Shown here piece after piece: positions 24,751-34,518 of a stretch of DNA of 44,318 bases (the stretch's first letter is position 1; the number at the start of each line of letters is the position of its first letter). The stretch is from assembly GCA_947442255.1 (NCBI GenBank), contig CANEVO010000017.1, positions 1 to 44,318 on the forward strand, written 5' to 3'. Under the pieces are notes generated by a model. The model did no database searches. It was not told where the DNA came from and worked only from the letters and a program-made list of their open reading frames with translations. This stretch comes from Opitutia bacterium. Lineage in GTDB: Bacteria > Verrucomicrobiota > Verrucomicrobiae > Opitutales > Opitutaceae. The position numbers and the translations under genes were made by a program.

Positions 24751-24780
24751 GCCGCCCGGAGCAATCCGGGTGGCTTTTTT
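24751..24780 (+). terminator. Intrinsic terminator of rpsA
   Basis: GCCGCCCGGA, loop GCAA, TCCGGGTGGC and then TTTTTT: a ten-pair stem with one G-T pair followed by six T. It lies 65 bases downstream of the rpsA stop codon on the same strand and is the clearest terminator in the window. Confidence 0.93.
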
Positions 24781-24884
24781 GTGCCGTCGCACCAAGGCCC
24801 CGCCGCTCACGCTGCGGGTTGCCAGGTTCGCCTCTTCGCGATCGCTCCTGCATCAATCCGGCCAGGCATCGCAGGCTGGTGGGA

Positions 24885-25583
24885 TCAGAGTTCCTCGAGC
24901 CGGACGATCAGTTTCCGGGCGTGTTCGCAGCGCTGGCGCGATCGCTCGACGCCGAGGGCATCGAGCCCGAGGCGATTCGCCACGGCTAGGACAGTGCCGA
25001 CGCCGCAAAAGGGATCGACGATCAGCTTCGCTCCCACCTGATCGCGCGCAAACCGCACGGCATGAGCGGCCGCGCGAATGCCCATCGCCCGCACCCACGG
25101 TAGCCGGCCGGGGTCGAGGATGACATCGGGAATCGGCAGGATCTCCGGGCAGCGCATGGCCCGCGACACCGCGATGAGATGGGTGAAGCCGGGCCGTCGC
25201 CCGGCGGGCGACCCGGGCGGGCGGCGACATACGATCTTGTGGAAGAGCACATGCGCCCGCGAGTCCTCGGCGGCCCGCACGACCATGGCGCCTTTGTCGA
25301 TCCAGATGCCGTCCCGCTGAATATCCGACTGAAAGAAAATCGCGGCGCTGTCGTCCGGTACGCTCCCGATCACGAGCTGCACGGCGTCGAGAAACCACGT
25401 TCGCCAGGCGTACAGGTTCAGCTTCACTTCCGAGACATCGGGCAGTGAGGTGATAGCGCAGGCCCCTTCAATCTGGCCACGGGCCTTCATCCACGGGATC
25501 GAGTCGCCCTCATTGACCTCCCGACTGCCGCGAGGCGTCGCCGGGTCGGCGGACTGAGGACCGGAATCGGGGATCGCGTTCAC
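24885..25583 (-). CDS. SAM-dependent methyltransferase-like protein
   Basis: A 232-residue protein with a GTG start. The C-terminal part has LIVDPFCGVGTVLAVANRLGLDALGVERS, a SAM-binding motif I of the DPFxGxGT type that is typical of DNA N4/N6 methylases and some RNA methylases. The catalytic (D/N/S)PP(Y/W) motif of those enzymes is not seen. The N-terminal half contains VKLNLYAWRTWFLDAVQLVIGSVPDDSAAIFFQSDIQRDGIWIDKG and RAHVLFHKIVCRRPPGSPAGRRPGFTHLIAVSR, which I do not recognise. The target could be DNA, RNA or a small molecule. The start is uncertain; an internal ATG (residue 32, MKARGQIEG) is an alternative. It is read toward rpsA, converging on its terminator. Confidence 0.65.
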   Translation of the reverse strand: MNAIPDSGPQSADPATPRGSREVNEGDSIPWMKARGQIEGACAITSLPDVSEVKLNLYAWRTWFLDAVQLVIGSVPDDSAAIFFQSDIQRDGIWIDKGAMVVRAAEDSRAHVLFHKIVCRRPPGSPAGRRPGFTHLIAVSRAMRCPEILPIPDVILDPGRLPWVRAMGIRAAAHAVRFARDQVGAKLIVDPFCGVGTVLAVANRLGLDALGVERSRQRCEHARKLIVRLEEL

Positions 25584-25637
25584 CGGACGAGCAAAGGTCC
25601 ACCGTCATCGCGGCTCAACCGTGGAATGGCGGAGCCG

Positions 25638-25676
25638 GACCCAAACCCTGGACAGGACTTACCGGAGACGAACCGG
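25638..25676. repeat. Dispersed repeat E (copy 1)
   Basis: A 39-base element starting GACCCAAACCCTGGACAGG lies just downstream of the class III aminotransferase gene (its stop codon is at 25703-25705, minus strand). About 32 of 39 bases match the element at 28512-28550, which sits in the same place relative to trpE. Confidence 0.65.
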
Positions 25677-25702
25677 GATGAGTTGGACCGGAGCGGTCGG
25701 TA

Positions 25703-27073
25703 TCAACACGGCAGGTTTCGGGCGCGGGCGACATCGCCCAAAGCCTGCGCTGCCACCCGGACGGTCCGCTCGAGGGCATCGCGCGGTGCGATCAAGGGCG
25801 GAGCCAGTTCGAAGGCCGTCCCGATGGGGCTGACGATGACACCGAGTTCGCGCATCCGGCGGACGACGGCGGCGACCGTGTCGTCGGTGAAGGTAGCTTT
25901 CGTGGCCTTGTCGCGGGTCAGATCCACGGCGAGCCACATCCCGATCCCACGCACCTGCCCGACGATGGGCAGCGGCTCAAGCTCGGCCTTGAGGGCTTCG
26001 AGGAACCAGGCGCCGGTCTCCCTGGCCCGGACGATCAGTTGCTCGCGTTCGTAGATCGCGATGCTGGCGTTAGCCGCGGCGACGGACCCGAGATGGCCGC
26101 TGAAGGTGTGCAGGTGAAGGAAACTTTCCGGCGCGTCGATGATCGCTGGAGTGGTCATCACTGCGCCCATGGGGGCGTAGCCTGCGGTCATGGCCTTCGC
26201 CATCGTCATGATGTCGGGCACCAGGCCAAAGTGATTGCTCGCAAACCAATCGCCGGTGCGACCAAAGCCGGTGATGACTTCGTCGGCGATGAGCAGGACT
26301 TCATACTTGCGGCAAATCTCGCGTACCCGCGGCCAATAGTCCGCCGGAGGAATCTGCACGCCGTTGGCCTGCATGATGGGCTCGCCAATAAAGGCCGCGA
26401 CATAGTCGGGCCCCTCGTGAAGGATCTGCTGCTCGAGCTGACGGACACAAAGATCCGTGTAGGCCTCATCCTCCATCCCGAACGGATTGCGGTAGCAGGT
26501 CGGCCCCGGAACGAAGGAATGGCCCGGCACGGCCGGCTCCGCGATGTGCCGGAGATTGAGCCAGTCGGTCGCACCGATTGCGCCCATCGTCGAGCCATGG
26601 TAGGCGTTCCACCGGGAAATGATCTTCCGGGCGTGGGGCTTGGCGCCCCGGCTGCGGTGATATTGCCGGGCGAGCTTGAAGGCTGTCTCGACGGCCTCGG
26701 ATCCGCCGCTGACGAACATCGACTTGGAGAGCGCGCCCGGGGCGAGCTGCGCGAGCCGGGTGGCCAGGCGGATCGTCGGCGCGGATAAATTGTTGCGCGT
26801 CCCGACGTAGTGCAGCGTTGCCAGTTGATCCCCGACGGCCCGGGCGATCTCCTGGTTGCCATAGCCCAGGGTGTTCGCGCGGGTGTGCGCGGAGATCATG
26901 TCGAGATAGGTTCTTCCCTGCAGGTCGTGCAGCTCCACGCCTTCGCCGTGCGTGTAGACCTGCACGCTGTCGGCGGTGCGGCCCGACCGGGGAAACATGG
27001 GGAAAACACAGTAATCGAGCGCGTCTTGCGCGAGGTTCTCAGGGTCGTCGGGGAGTCGAAGAGAAGCGGACAT
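25703..27073 (-). CDS. PLP-dependent class III aminotransferase
   Basis: A 456-residue fold-type I transaminase. Landmarks are MFVSGGSEAVETAFKLARQYH, SRWNAYHGSTMGAIGATDW, LIADEVITGFGRTGDWFA (Asp binding the cofactor nitrogen) and the PLP lysine Lys293 in MTMAKAMTAGYAPMGAV. The overall pattern resembles omega-amino acid:pyruvate or taurine:pyruvate aminotransferases. A role in removing putrescine-derived or beta-amino acids is possible given the agmatine genes nearby, but the distance (3.6 kb and the opposite strand) makes this weak. The ATG at 27073 gives MSASLRLPDD; a longer open frame upstream crosses the preceding terminator and is unlikely. A perfect small inverted repeat (CGGACGG-CA-CCGTCCG, about 27122-27137) lies in its 5' region. 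Confidence 0.88.
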   Translation of the reverse strand: MSASLRLPDDPENLAQDALDYCVFPMFPRSGRTADSVQVYTHGEGVELHDLQGRTYLDMISAHTRANTLGYGNQEIARAVGDQLATLHYVGTRNNLSAPTIRLATRLAQLAPGALSKSMFVSGGSEAVETAFKLARQYHRSRGAKPHARKIISRWNAYHGSTMGAIGATDWLNLRHIAEPAVPGHSFVPGPTCYRNPFGMEDEAYTDLCVRQLEQQILHEGPDYVAAFIGEPIMQANGVQIPPADYWPRVREICRKYEVLLIADEVITGFGRTGDWFASNHFGLVPDIMTMAKAMTAGYAPMGAVMTTPAIIDAPESFLHLHTFSGHLGSVAAANASIAIYEREQLIVRARETGAWFLEALKAELEPLPIVGQVRGIGMWLAVDLTRDKATKATFTDDTVAAVVRRMRELGVIVSPIGTAFELAPPLIAPRDALERTVRVAAQALGDVARARNLPC

Positions 27074-27149
27074 GGGGATATCTGACCTTGCGATGTGAGC
27101 GAATCGAAGCCGAGCGAAAATCGGACGGCACCGTCCGACCTCGCCCAAC

Positions 27150-27176
27150 AAAAAGGCCGGCCGGTGAAGGCCGGCC
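27150..27176 (-). terminator. Intrinsic terminator of the sigma factor gene
   Basis: On the minus strand the stem GGCCGGCC, loop TTCACC, GGCCGGCC is followed by TTTTT. It lies 28 bases past the stop codon of the sigma factor gene and separates that gene from the aminotransferase gene. Confidence 0.88.
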
Positions 27177-27204
27177 GGATGCACAGAAGTCGAAAACCGC
27201 GGGC

Positions 27205-28329
27205 CTAGTTGCGCCCGTCTTTGCCTGGTTTATTGGTCTTGCTCTCGACGAACTCGCGGATGACGAGCATCCGTTCGCGCTGGCGCTTGTCCTGTTCGAT
27301 TTCGTCGACGGTCCGGACGGCTTCGTTCTTCGCCATCGCCTTCCGCATTTTCGTCAGCGCGAGATACTCGAGCTGGCGGATGCGTTCGCGGGTGACGTGG
27401 AATTTCTTGCCCACCTCCTCGAGCGTGAGCTCGTCGCGGCCCTCGAGGCCGAAACGCAGCTTGATGATCTCGGCTTCCCGCTTGTCGAGGGAGTCGACCA
27501 TGGCGGAGAGATCGCGGTTGAGGTTCTTTTCGCGCAGGCCCTCGTAGGGACTGACGGCGTTGTCGTCGCCGACGACCTCGCCGAAGGTCGCGGAATCGCC
27601 TTCCTCGCCGATCGGCGCGTCGAGGGACGCCGGCCGCACGCTGACCGACTTGAGGTGCGCCACCTTGGAGGTGGGAATCTGCAGCTCGATGGCCAATTCC
27701 TCGTCCGTGGGTTCCCGGCCGAGCTCCTCCGTCAGCACCATGGCGGTGCGGCGCATCTTGGAAATCTTGTCCACGAGGTGCACGGGCAGCCGGATGGTTT
27801 TACTCTGGTTGGCCAGGGCGCGCTTGATCGACTGCTTGATCCACCACGCCGCGTAGGTCGAGAGCTTGCCACCCTTGCGCGGGTCGAAACGCTCGACGGC
27901 CTTGATCAGGCCGATGTTGCCCTCGCTGATGAGGTCGAGCAGCGGCAGGCCAAAGTCCTTGTAGTCCATCGCGATTTTCACGACGAGCCGGAGGTTAGCC
28001 GAGATCATGTGATCGCGGGCCGCCTTGTCACCGCGGCGAATCCGACGGGCGAGGGTGACCTCCTCGGCAATCGTCAGCAGGGGCGTCTTGCCGATTTCCT
28101 GCAGGTAGAGCTGGAGATTACTGCGTTCACCGTGAGCGATTTGCTCCGCGGGAGCGGGTTCGAATTTTTCGAGAAACGAGGGCGGGGCGTCTATCGGAAT
28201 AACCGCGAGAGCCGTACTGGCGCGGTCAGGAGTGAAGGACCCGTCCGTGGCCTCGTGGCGGCGATAGGACTTTGATGTAACGGGCATGGTAAAATTTGAA
28301 CCTGTTGTGGTTAGAGGATTGGGCGTCAT
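27205..28329 (-). CDS. RNA polymerase sigma-70 family factor, primary type (RpoD/SigA-like)
   Basis: A 374-residue sigma factor. Region 1.2 starts near residue 71 ([15 protein letters not shown]). Region 2 (~106-180) includes [46 protein letters not shown], with the promoter-melting and -10 recognition residues. Region 3 lies at ~185-270. Region 4 ends with [32 protein letters not shown], the -35 helix-turn-helix. No region 1.1 or long nonconserved insert is present, so this may be a group 1 or group 2 sigma factor. The start at 28329 is chosen because AGAGGAA stands five bases before it; the ATG at 28287 has no such site. The C-terminus has a charged tail (~350-374). A strong terminator follows. 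Confidence 0.9.
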   Translation of the reverse strand: MTPNPLTTTGSNFTMPVTSKSYRRHEATDGSFTPDRASTALAVIPIDAPPSFLEKFEPAPAEQIAHGERSNLQLYLQEIGKTPLLTIAEEVTLARRIRRGDKAARDHMISANLRLVVKIAMDYKDFGLPLLDLISEGNIGLIKAVERFDPRKGGKLSTYAAWWIKQSIKRALANQSKTIRLPVHLVDKISKMRRTAMVLTEELGREPTDEELAIELQIPTSKVAHLKSVSVRPASLDAPIGEEGDSATFGEVVGDDNAVSPYEGLREKNLNRDLSAMVDSLDKREAEIIKLRFGLEGRDELTLEEVGKKFHVTRERIRQLEYLALTKMRKAMAKNEAVRTVDEIEQDKRQRERMLVIREFVESKTNKPGKDGRN

Positions 28330-28511
28330 GCTTGTTCCTCTGGGTGAAGCGGAATTCGTTCCACTCCCTGCTACGCATGGCTCCAGAGGAGAGTTGCATT
28401 TCGGGACGAAAATGGGCGCGCAATTATGGCGCACCGCGTGCCACGGACCCATCAAATCGGCACCGATTCGGAATACTTTACCGAGATTCGCGGATCACGC
28501 TGACAAAGCGG

Positions 28512-28550
28512 GACCCAGACGTTGGACAGGATTGACAGGAGACGAGCCGG
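28512..28550. repeat. Dispersed repeat E (copy 2)
   Basis: A 39-base element starting GACCCAGACGTTGGACAGG ends one base before the trpE stop codon region (28552-28554, minus strand). It matches copy 1 at 25638-25676 in about 32 of 39 positions and in orientation relative to the minus-strand gene. On the minus strand its core reads CCTGTCAATCCTGTCC. Confidence 0.65.
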
Positions 28551-28551
28551 C

Positions 28552-30033
<1,482 letters not shown>

Positions 30034-30083
30034 CGTCAAAAAAGGGCTTATGCGAGGTGCCGCGGAACGTCGCAAGGCGAATG

Positions 30084-30119
30084 AAAAAACAGCGCGGCTC
30101 GAAGTTCGAGGCGCACTGT
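30084..30119 (-). terminator. Intrinsic terminator between glmS and trpE
   Basis: On the minus strand ACAGTGCGCCTCGAA pairs with TTCGAGCCGCGCTGT (one mismatch, one wobble), followed by TTTTTT. It is 87 bases after the glmS stop codon and 51 bases before the trpE start. The simplest reading is the glmS terminator. If trpE has a promoter further upstream it would act as a leader terminator, but no Trp-rich leader peptide is visible. Confidence 0.75.
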
Positions 30120-30205
30120 GCGCCCCGGTGGCCCGGGTATTCCGACCCGTGAAATGCGGACCGAAATCGGCGGCCTGGGTCGGGAAACCCAAGTCGCACC
30201 CATGG

Positions 30206-32059
30206 TCACTCGACCGTCACCGACTTCGCCATGTTGCGCGGCTTGTCGACGTCGCAACCGCGTTCGACCGCGATGTAATAACTCAGGAGCTGCACGGGGA
30301 TCGCGGCGACGATGGGCAGGACGGCCTCATGGCAGTCCGGGATCGTGATGATTTCGTCCGCGAGACCGGGAGGCAGTTCGCAGCCTTCGGTGATGATGGC
30401 GATGACCGAACCCTTGCGCGCTTTGATTTCCTGCATGGAGGAAACGATCTTGGGGGAAATTTCGCCAGCGGGGGCAAAGAAGACGGACGGGCACTTCTCG
30501 CTGATGAGGGCGATCGGGCCATGCTTCATCTCCGCGGCCGGGTAGCCTTCAGCATGGATGTACGAAATTTCCTTCAGCTTGAGCGCACCCTCGAGGGCGA
30601 GCGGGAAGAGCGAAAGCCGGCCGAGGAAGAGCATGTCGTGATAGCCGGCAAACCGCTTCGCGATCGCCTTGATGTGCTCGGCTTGAAGGAGCGCCTGGCG
30701 GACGAGGTCGGGGGCGCCCTTGAGCGCCTTCACGTATCGCACGCCGCCGCTGAAGCTCATGTCCCGCAGACGCGCCACGTAGAGGGCGATCATGGCGCCG
30801 ACCATGAGTTGGGAGGTAAAGGCCTTGGTCGAGGCCACGCCGATTTCGGGGCCGACGTGCTGGTAGATGCCGCCATCGGCTTCGCGGGCGATCGTCGAGC
30901 CTACGACATTGTTGATCGCGAGGGCCTTGTAATCCTTGCGCTTGGCCTCGCGCAGTGCCGCCAGCGTGTCGATGGTCTCCCCCGACTGGCTCACGACGAA
31001 GAACAGCGTGTTGCTGTGCAGCGGGGTGTTCCGGCAGCGGAACTCGGAGGCGCAATCCACTTCGCAGGGAATGCGGGCGAAGCGCTCGATCAGGTGCTCG
31101 GTGACGAGGCACGCATGCCAGGCCGTGCCGCAGGCGCAGAAGAGGAAGCGATCAATCTGGCGCAGTTCGGACGCGGTGATGTTCAGGCCGCCGAAGTTGG
31201 CGGTGCTGCCGTCCTCGGCGAATCGGCCGCGCATGGTGTTCTCGAGCGCCTGCGGCTGCTCGAAGATTTCCTTCTCCATAAAGTGGGTGTAGGCGCCGCG
31301 GTCCGCATCGGTGATCGACCACGTGATGCGATCCACGACCGGCGAGACATCCTCCTGATCGAGCGTGGTGATGGAAAACGCCAGCGGCGTGATATGGACG
31401 ATCTCGCCGTCCTAGAGGTACACCACGTTCTGGGTCCGGCCGATCAACGCGGACGCATCGGAAGCGACGATCTACTCGCCGTCGCCCACCCCGAGAAGCA
31501 GGGGCGACGCCTTGCGAGCTGCGACCATCTCGGCGGGGTTGTCGACGCACAGCACGACGATGCCGTAGGTGCCTTCGACATGGCGCAGGGACTTGCGCGC
31601 GCTCTCCAGGAAGCGGTTGGTGCCATTGTTGCCCACGGGCTCCTTCGCATAGTGATACGTGATCAGGTTTCAGAGCACCTCCGTGTCGGTCTCGGACTGG
31701 AAAGTATAATTCTTGGCGGCCAGAAACTGCTTCATCTGGACGTAATTCTCGATCACGCCGTTGTGAATGAGGACGAACTTCCCGTCGCTGCTGATGTGGG
31801 GATGTGCGTTGGCATCCGTCACGCCGCCGTGCGTGGCCCAGCGCGTGTGACCGATGCCGGTGGTGCCGGAAAAGCGGTGCTTGGCGGCCTCCTTGGCTAG
31901 GATTTCCACCCAGCCGGCTTTCTTGGCCACGTCCAATTTACCGCCCTGGTGCACGCATACTCGCGCGGAATCGTAGCCGCGGTACTCGAGGCGTTTCAGG
32001 CCTTCGATGAGGATCGGGACTGCTTTCTGTTTACCGATGTAGCCGACAATTCCGCACAT
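30206..32059 (-). pseudogene. glmS: Glutamine-fructose-6-phosphate aminotransferase, full-length frame with three in-frame stops
   Basis: The reading frame covers 618 codons, the normal GlmS length, from MCGIVGYIG (catalytic Cys after Met removal) to the conserved end NMAKSVTVE. The enzyme makes glucosamine-6-phosphate for peptidoglycan and lipopolysaccharide and is normally essential. There are three in-frame stop codons: TGA at codon 130 (31670-31672, after SETDTEVL), TAG at codon 196 (31472-31474, after GVGDGE) and TAG at codon 216 (31412-31414, in VVYL-stop-DGEIV). Between and after them the protein sequence is fully conserved, including the GNNGTNRF region and both sugar isomerase domains (for example VVSQSGETIDTL, HGPIALI). 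No frameshift is needed. Sequence errors, recent decay or readthrough are possible. The epimerase gene lies 149 bases upstream. Confidence 0.85.
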
Positions 32060-32208
32060 GAGAAGATGGAGAGTTAAGTGAGAGGCGCAGGATGGCGCCC
32101 GCCACGGTCAACCGGCAACTCGCGAAAAGAAAACACGTCCCGACACGTAGATCTGATCGAGAATCACGCATTTTCACCCCGTCGGGTATGGGGCGAAGAC
32201 CGACCCAA

Positions 32209-33135
32209 TTACTCCGCGCCCAATTCCGCCAAGCCGCTCTCGACCGTGACCGTCGCGCGAAACCCCAGGGTCCGTTGAGCCTCGGACGGATTGCCGATGG
32301 AATGGAGAATATCACCCGCCCGGGCCGGGGCGTGGATCGGCAAGCCGGCCGCGGGGTGCCGACGGGCAAAGTGCGAGGCCAGTTCGAGCAGGGAGGTGCC
32401 CTGGCCGGTGCAGATGTTGGCGATTCCCGAGTGCGAGGCAGTCGTCGCCAGCGCGTTGGCCCGCGCCACGTCATGGACGGAAATGAAGTCACGGGTCTGG
32501 CGCCCGTCGCCATAAATGGTCACCGGCCGGCTCTCGCGATACCGGCGTTGAAAGATCGAGATCACACCGGAATACGGCGAAGCCGGATCCTGGCGGGGAC
32601 CGAAGACATTGAAATAGCGCTGGCAGCGTACGACGAAGCCGTAGGCAGCGGCATGTCCGAGGAGGATTGCCTCGGACGCCAGCTTGGCCGCGCCATAGGG
32701 GCTGAGGGGCTTCTTCTCGTCCGACTCCGACACGGGGAGCCGGATCGGTTCGCCGTACACCGCGGCGGAAGACGCGAACACCACCCGGGGCACCCGGTGG
32801 AGGCGCGCGGCCTCGGCCACGTGAAACGTTGCCTCGATATTCAACGAATGATTCAGCGCGGGCTGGGCGATGCTTTCCGGGACACTTACGAGGGCGGCCA
32901 GATGAATGATGGCATCGACCGGTCGGGCGGCGGCGAGGGCGGCGAGTACGCCGGGCCGGGCAACGTCGCACTCGTGGAACGTAAAGTCCGGGCGGGTGAG
33001 AGCGGCGGCGAGATTTGCACGCTGCCCCGTGCGGAAATTATCCAAGCCAGTCACCGTGTGGCCCGAGTTTAGCAGGCAATCGACGGTATGACTGCCGATG
33101 AAGCCCGCGGCGCCGGTAACGATGATGTGGGGCAT
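32209..33135 (-). CDS. NAD-dependent nucleotide-sugar epimerase/dehydratase
   Basis: A 308-residue extended SDR. The NAD motif GAAGFIGSH is at residues ~8-16. IIHLAALVSVPESI, the catalytic Ser in VFASSAAVYGE, YGAAK (Tyr-x-x-x-Lys: PYGAAKLASE) and RYFNVFGPRQDP follow. This order is typical of UDP-glucose 4-epimerase-like and related WbpP/GalE enzymes that act on UDP-sugars for cell-surface polysaccharides. The exact sugar is not readable. It is at the normal length for the family. The ATG at 33135 gives MPHIIVTGAAGFIG. It diverges from glgC with a 90-base gap and precedes glmS on the same strand, so a shared role in cell-envelope sugar supply is plausible. Confidence 0.9.
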   Translation of the reverse strand: MPHIIVTGAAGFIGSHTVDCLLNSGHTVTGLDNFRTGQRANLAAALTRPDFTFHECDVARPGVLAALAAARPVDAIIHLAALVSVPESIAQPALNHSLNIEATFHVAEAARLHRVPRVVFASSAAVYGEPIRLPVSESDEKKPLSPYGAAKLASEAILLGHAAAYGFVVRCQRYFNVFGPRQDPASPYSGVISIFQRRYRESRPVTIYGDGRQTRDFISVHDVARANALATTASHSGIANICTGQGTSLLELASHFARRHPAAGLPIHAPARAGDILHSIGNPSEAQRTLGFRATVTVESGLAELGAE

Positions 33136-33225
33136 GAAGCTCCGACGAATCCGCCAGAAAGTGCTGGCGAAAACTGAGGTGGGTGCAAAGTTCGGGCAAG
33201 CGTTTATAAAACCTTTCCCTTTCGC

Positions 33226-34518
33226 ATGATGACGACTCAGAAGCGGGTTCTGGCAGTGATTATGGGCGGTGGACGCGGCACTCGCCTGCATCCGCTGACC
33301 GCTGAGCGCTGCAAGCCGGCCGTCCCCCTCGCGGGCAAATACCGGCTCGTGGACATCCCGATCAGCAACTGCCTCAACAGCGACATCAACCGCATGTTTC
33401 TACTCACGCAGTTTCAGACGGCGTCGCTGCACCGCCACGTGCAGAGCACGTATCACTTCGATCCCTTCGGCGGCGGGTTCGTCGACATTCTCGCAGCGGA
33501 GCAGACCGAGAAGGGGTCCGACTGGTATCAGGGGACGGCGGACGCCGTGCGGCGGAATCTCCTCCACTTTCGCGCGTTCCCGCACGACCTGATTCTCATC
33601 CTCTCGGGCGATCAGCTCTACCGGATGGATTTTCGGAAGATCATCGAAGACCATCTCGCGAAAAGCGCCGACGTCACGATCGCGGCGATCCCGTTCCCGG
33701 TTTCGAAGGTGGAGGGCCTCGGGCTCATGCAGGTCGACGACAATCTCGCGATCCAGCGCTTCGTGGAGAAGCCGAAGGATCCGGCGGTAATCGCGAGCCT
33801 CGCCATCAGCGACAAGATCGAGGCGACGCTGGAAATCCCCTCGGAGGAGAAGCGCTGCCTCGCGTCGATGGGCATCTATGTCTTCAACCGCGCCATTCTC
33901 GCGGAGGCGCTCGACAACTCGATGACCGACTTCGGTCGGGAAATCATTCCGGCGCTGCTCAACCGCAAGCGGCTGTTCGCGCACGTTTTCGAGGGCTACT
34001 GGGAGGACATCGGTACCGTCCGGGCGTTCTTCGATGCCAATCTCGCGCTCGCGCAGCCGTTGCCGCCCTTCAATTTCTTCGATCCCTCGGCGCCGATTTA
34101 CACCCAGGATCGCTATCTGCCCGCCTCCAAGCTGAACAAGTGCGCCATCGATCACGTGGTGATTGGCGACGGTTCGATCCTGACGGATTCCTCCCTGCAT
34201 CACTGCGTGCTCGGGATTCGATCGCTGATCGGCGAGGGCTGCGTCCTCGAAGATACCATCGTGATGGGCTCGGATTACTACGAGACGAAGGCGCAGCTGG
34301 CGGCCGGTCGCGCCCTCGGGCAGCCCGACATGGGTCTGGGCAAGAACTGCCGGATTGATGGGTCCATCATCGACAAGAACGCGCGCATCGGCGACGGCTG
34401 CATCCTCTCGCCGAAGGGCAAGGCGGACGGCACCTATCTCGACGGAGCGATTATCATCCGCGACGGCGTGCTGGTCGTGGCCAAGGGCGCGATCGTGCCC
34501 GCGGGCACGGTGCTCTAG
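33226..34518 (+). CDS. glgC: Glucose-1-phosphate adenylyltransferase
   Basis: A 430-residue ADP-glucose pyrophosphorylase, the committed step of glycogen synthesis. It opens with VLAVIMGGGRGTRLHPLTAERCKPAVPLAGKYRLVDIPISNCLNS (nucleotide-binding GGGxGTRL). Then come QGTADAVRRN, LSGDQLYRMDF, the substrate-binding VEKPKDP region and EGYWEDIGTVRAF. A C-terminal left-handed beta-helix starts near residue 300 (VIGDGSIL, SLIGEGCVLEDTIVMGSDYYE). A doubled start (ATG at 33226 or 33229) changes one residue only. The stop codon overlaps that of the convergent lgt gene. No other glycogen gene is in the window. Confidence 0.95.
   Translation: MMTTQKRVLAVIMGGGRGTRLHPLTAERCKPAVPLAGKYRLVDIPISNCLNSDINRMFLLTQFQTASLHRHVQSTYHFDPFGGGFVDILAAEQTEKGSDWYQGTADAVRRNLLHFRAFPHDLILILSGDQLYRMDFRKIIEDHLAKSADVTIAAIPFPVSKVEGLGLMQVDDNLAIQRFVEKPKDPAVIASLAISDKIEATLEIPSEEKRCLASMGIYVFNRAILAEALDNSMTDFGREIIPALLNRKRLFAHVFEGYWEDIGTVRAFFDANLALAQPLPPFNFFDPSAPIYTQDRYLPASKLNKCAIDHVVIGDGSILTDSSLHHCVLGIRSLIGEGCVLEDTIVMGSDYYETKAQLAAGRALGQPDMGLGKNCRIDGSIIDKNARIGDGCILSPKGKADGTYLDGAIIIRDGVLVVAKGAIVPAGTVL

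Noticed and set aside
30048..30200. A trp leader peptide upstream of trpE
   Set aside because: Short frames in this stretch contain at most one Trp codon and no tandem Trp codons, so classical attenuation is not supported.
31412..31672. Selenocysteine or pyrrolysine recoding, or a changed genetic code, as an explanation for the glmS stops
   Set aside because: Two different stop codons (TGA and TAG) are involved, GlmS is not a known seleno- or pyrrolysine protein, and no other gene in the window contains an internal stop.
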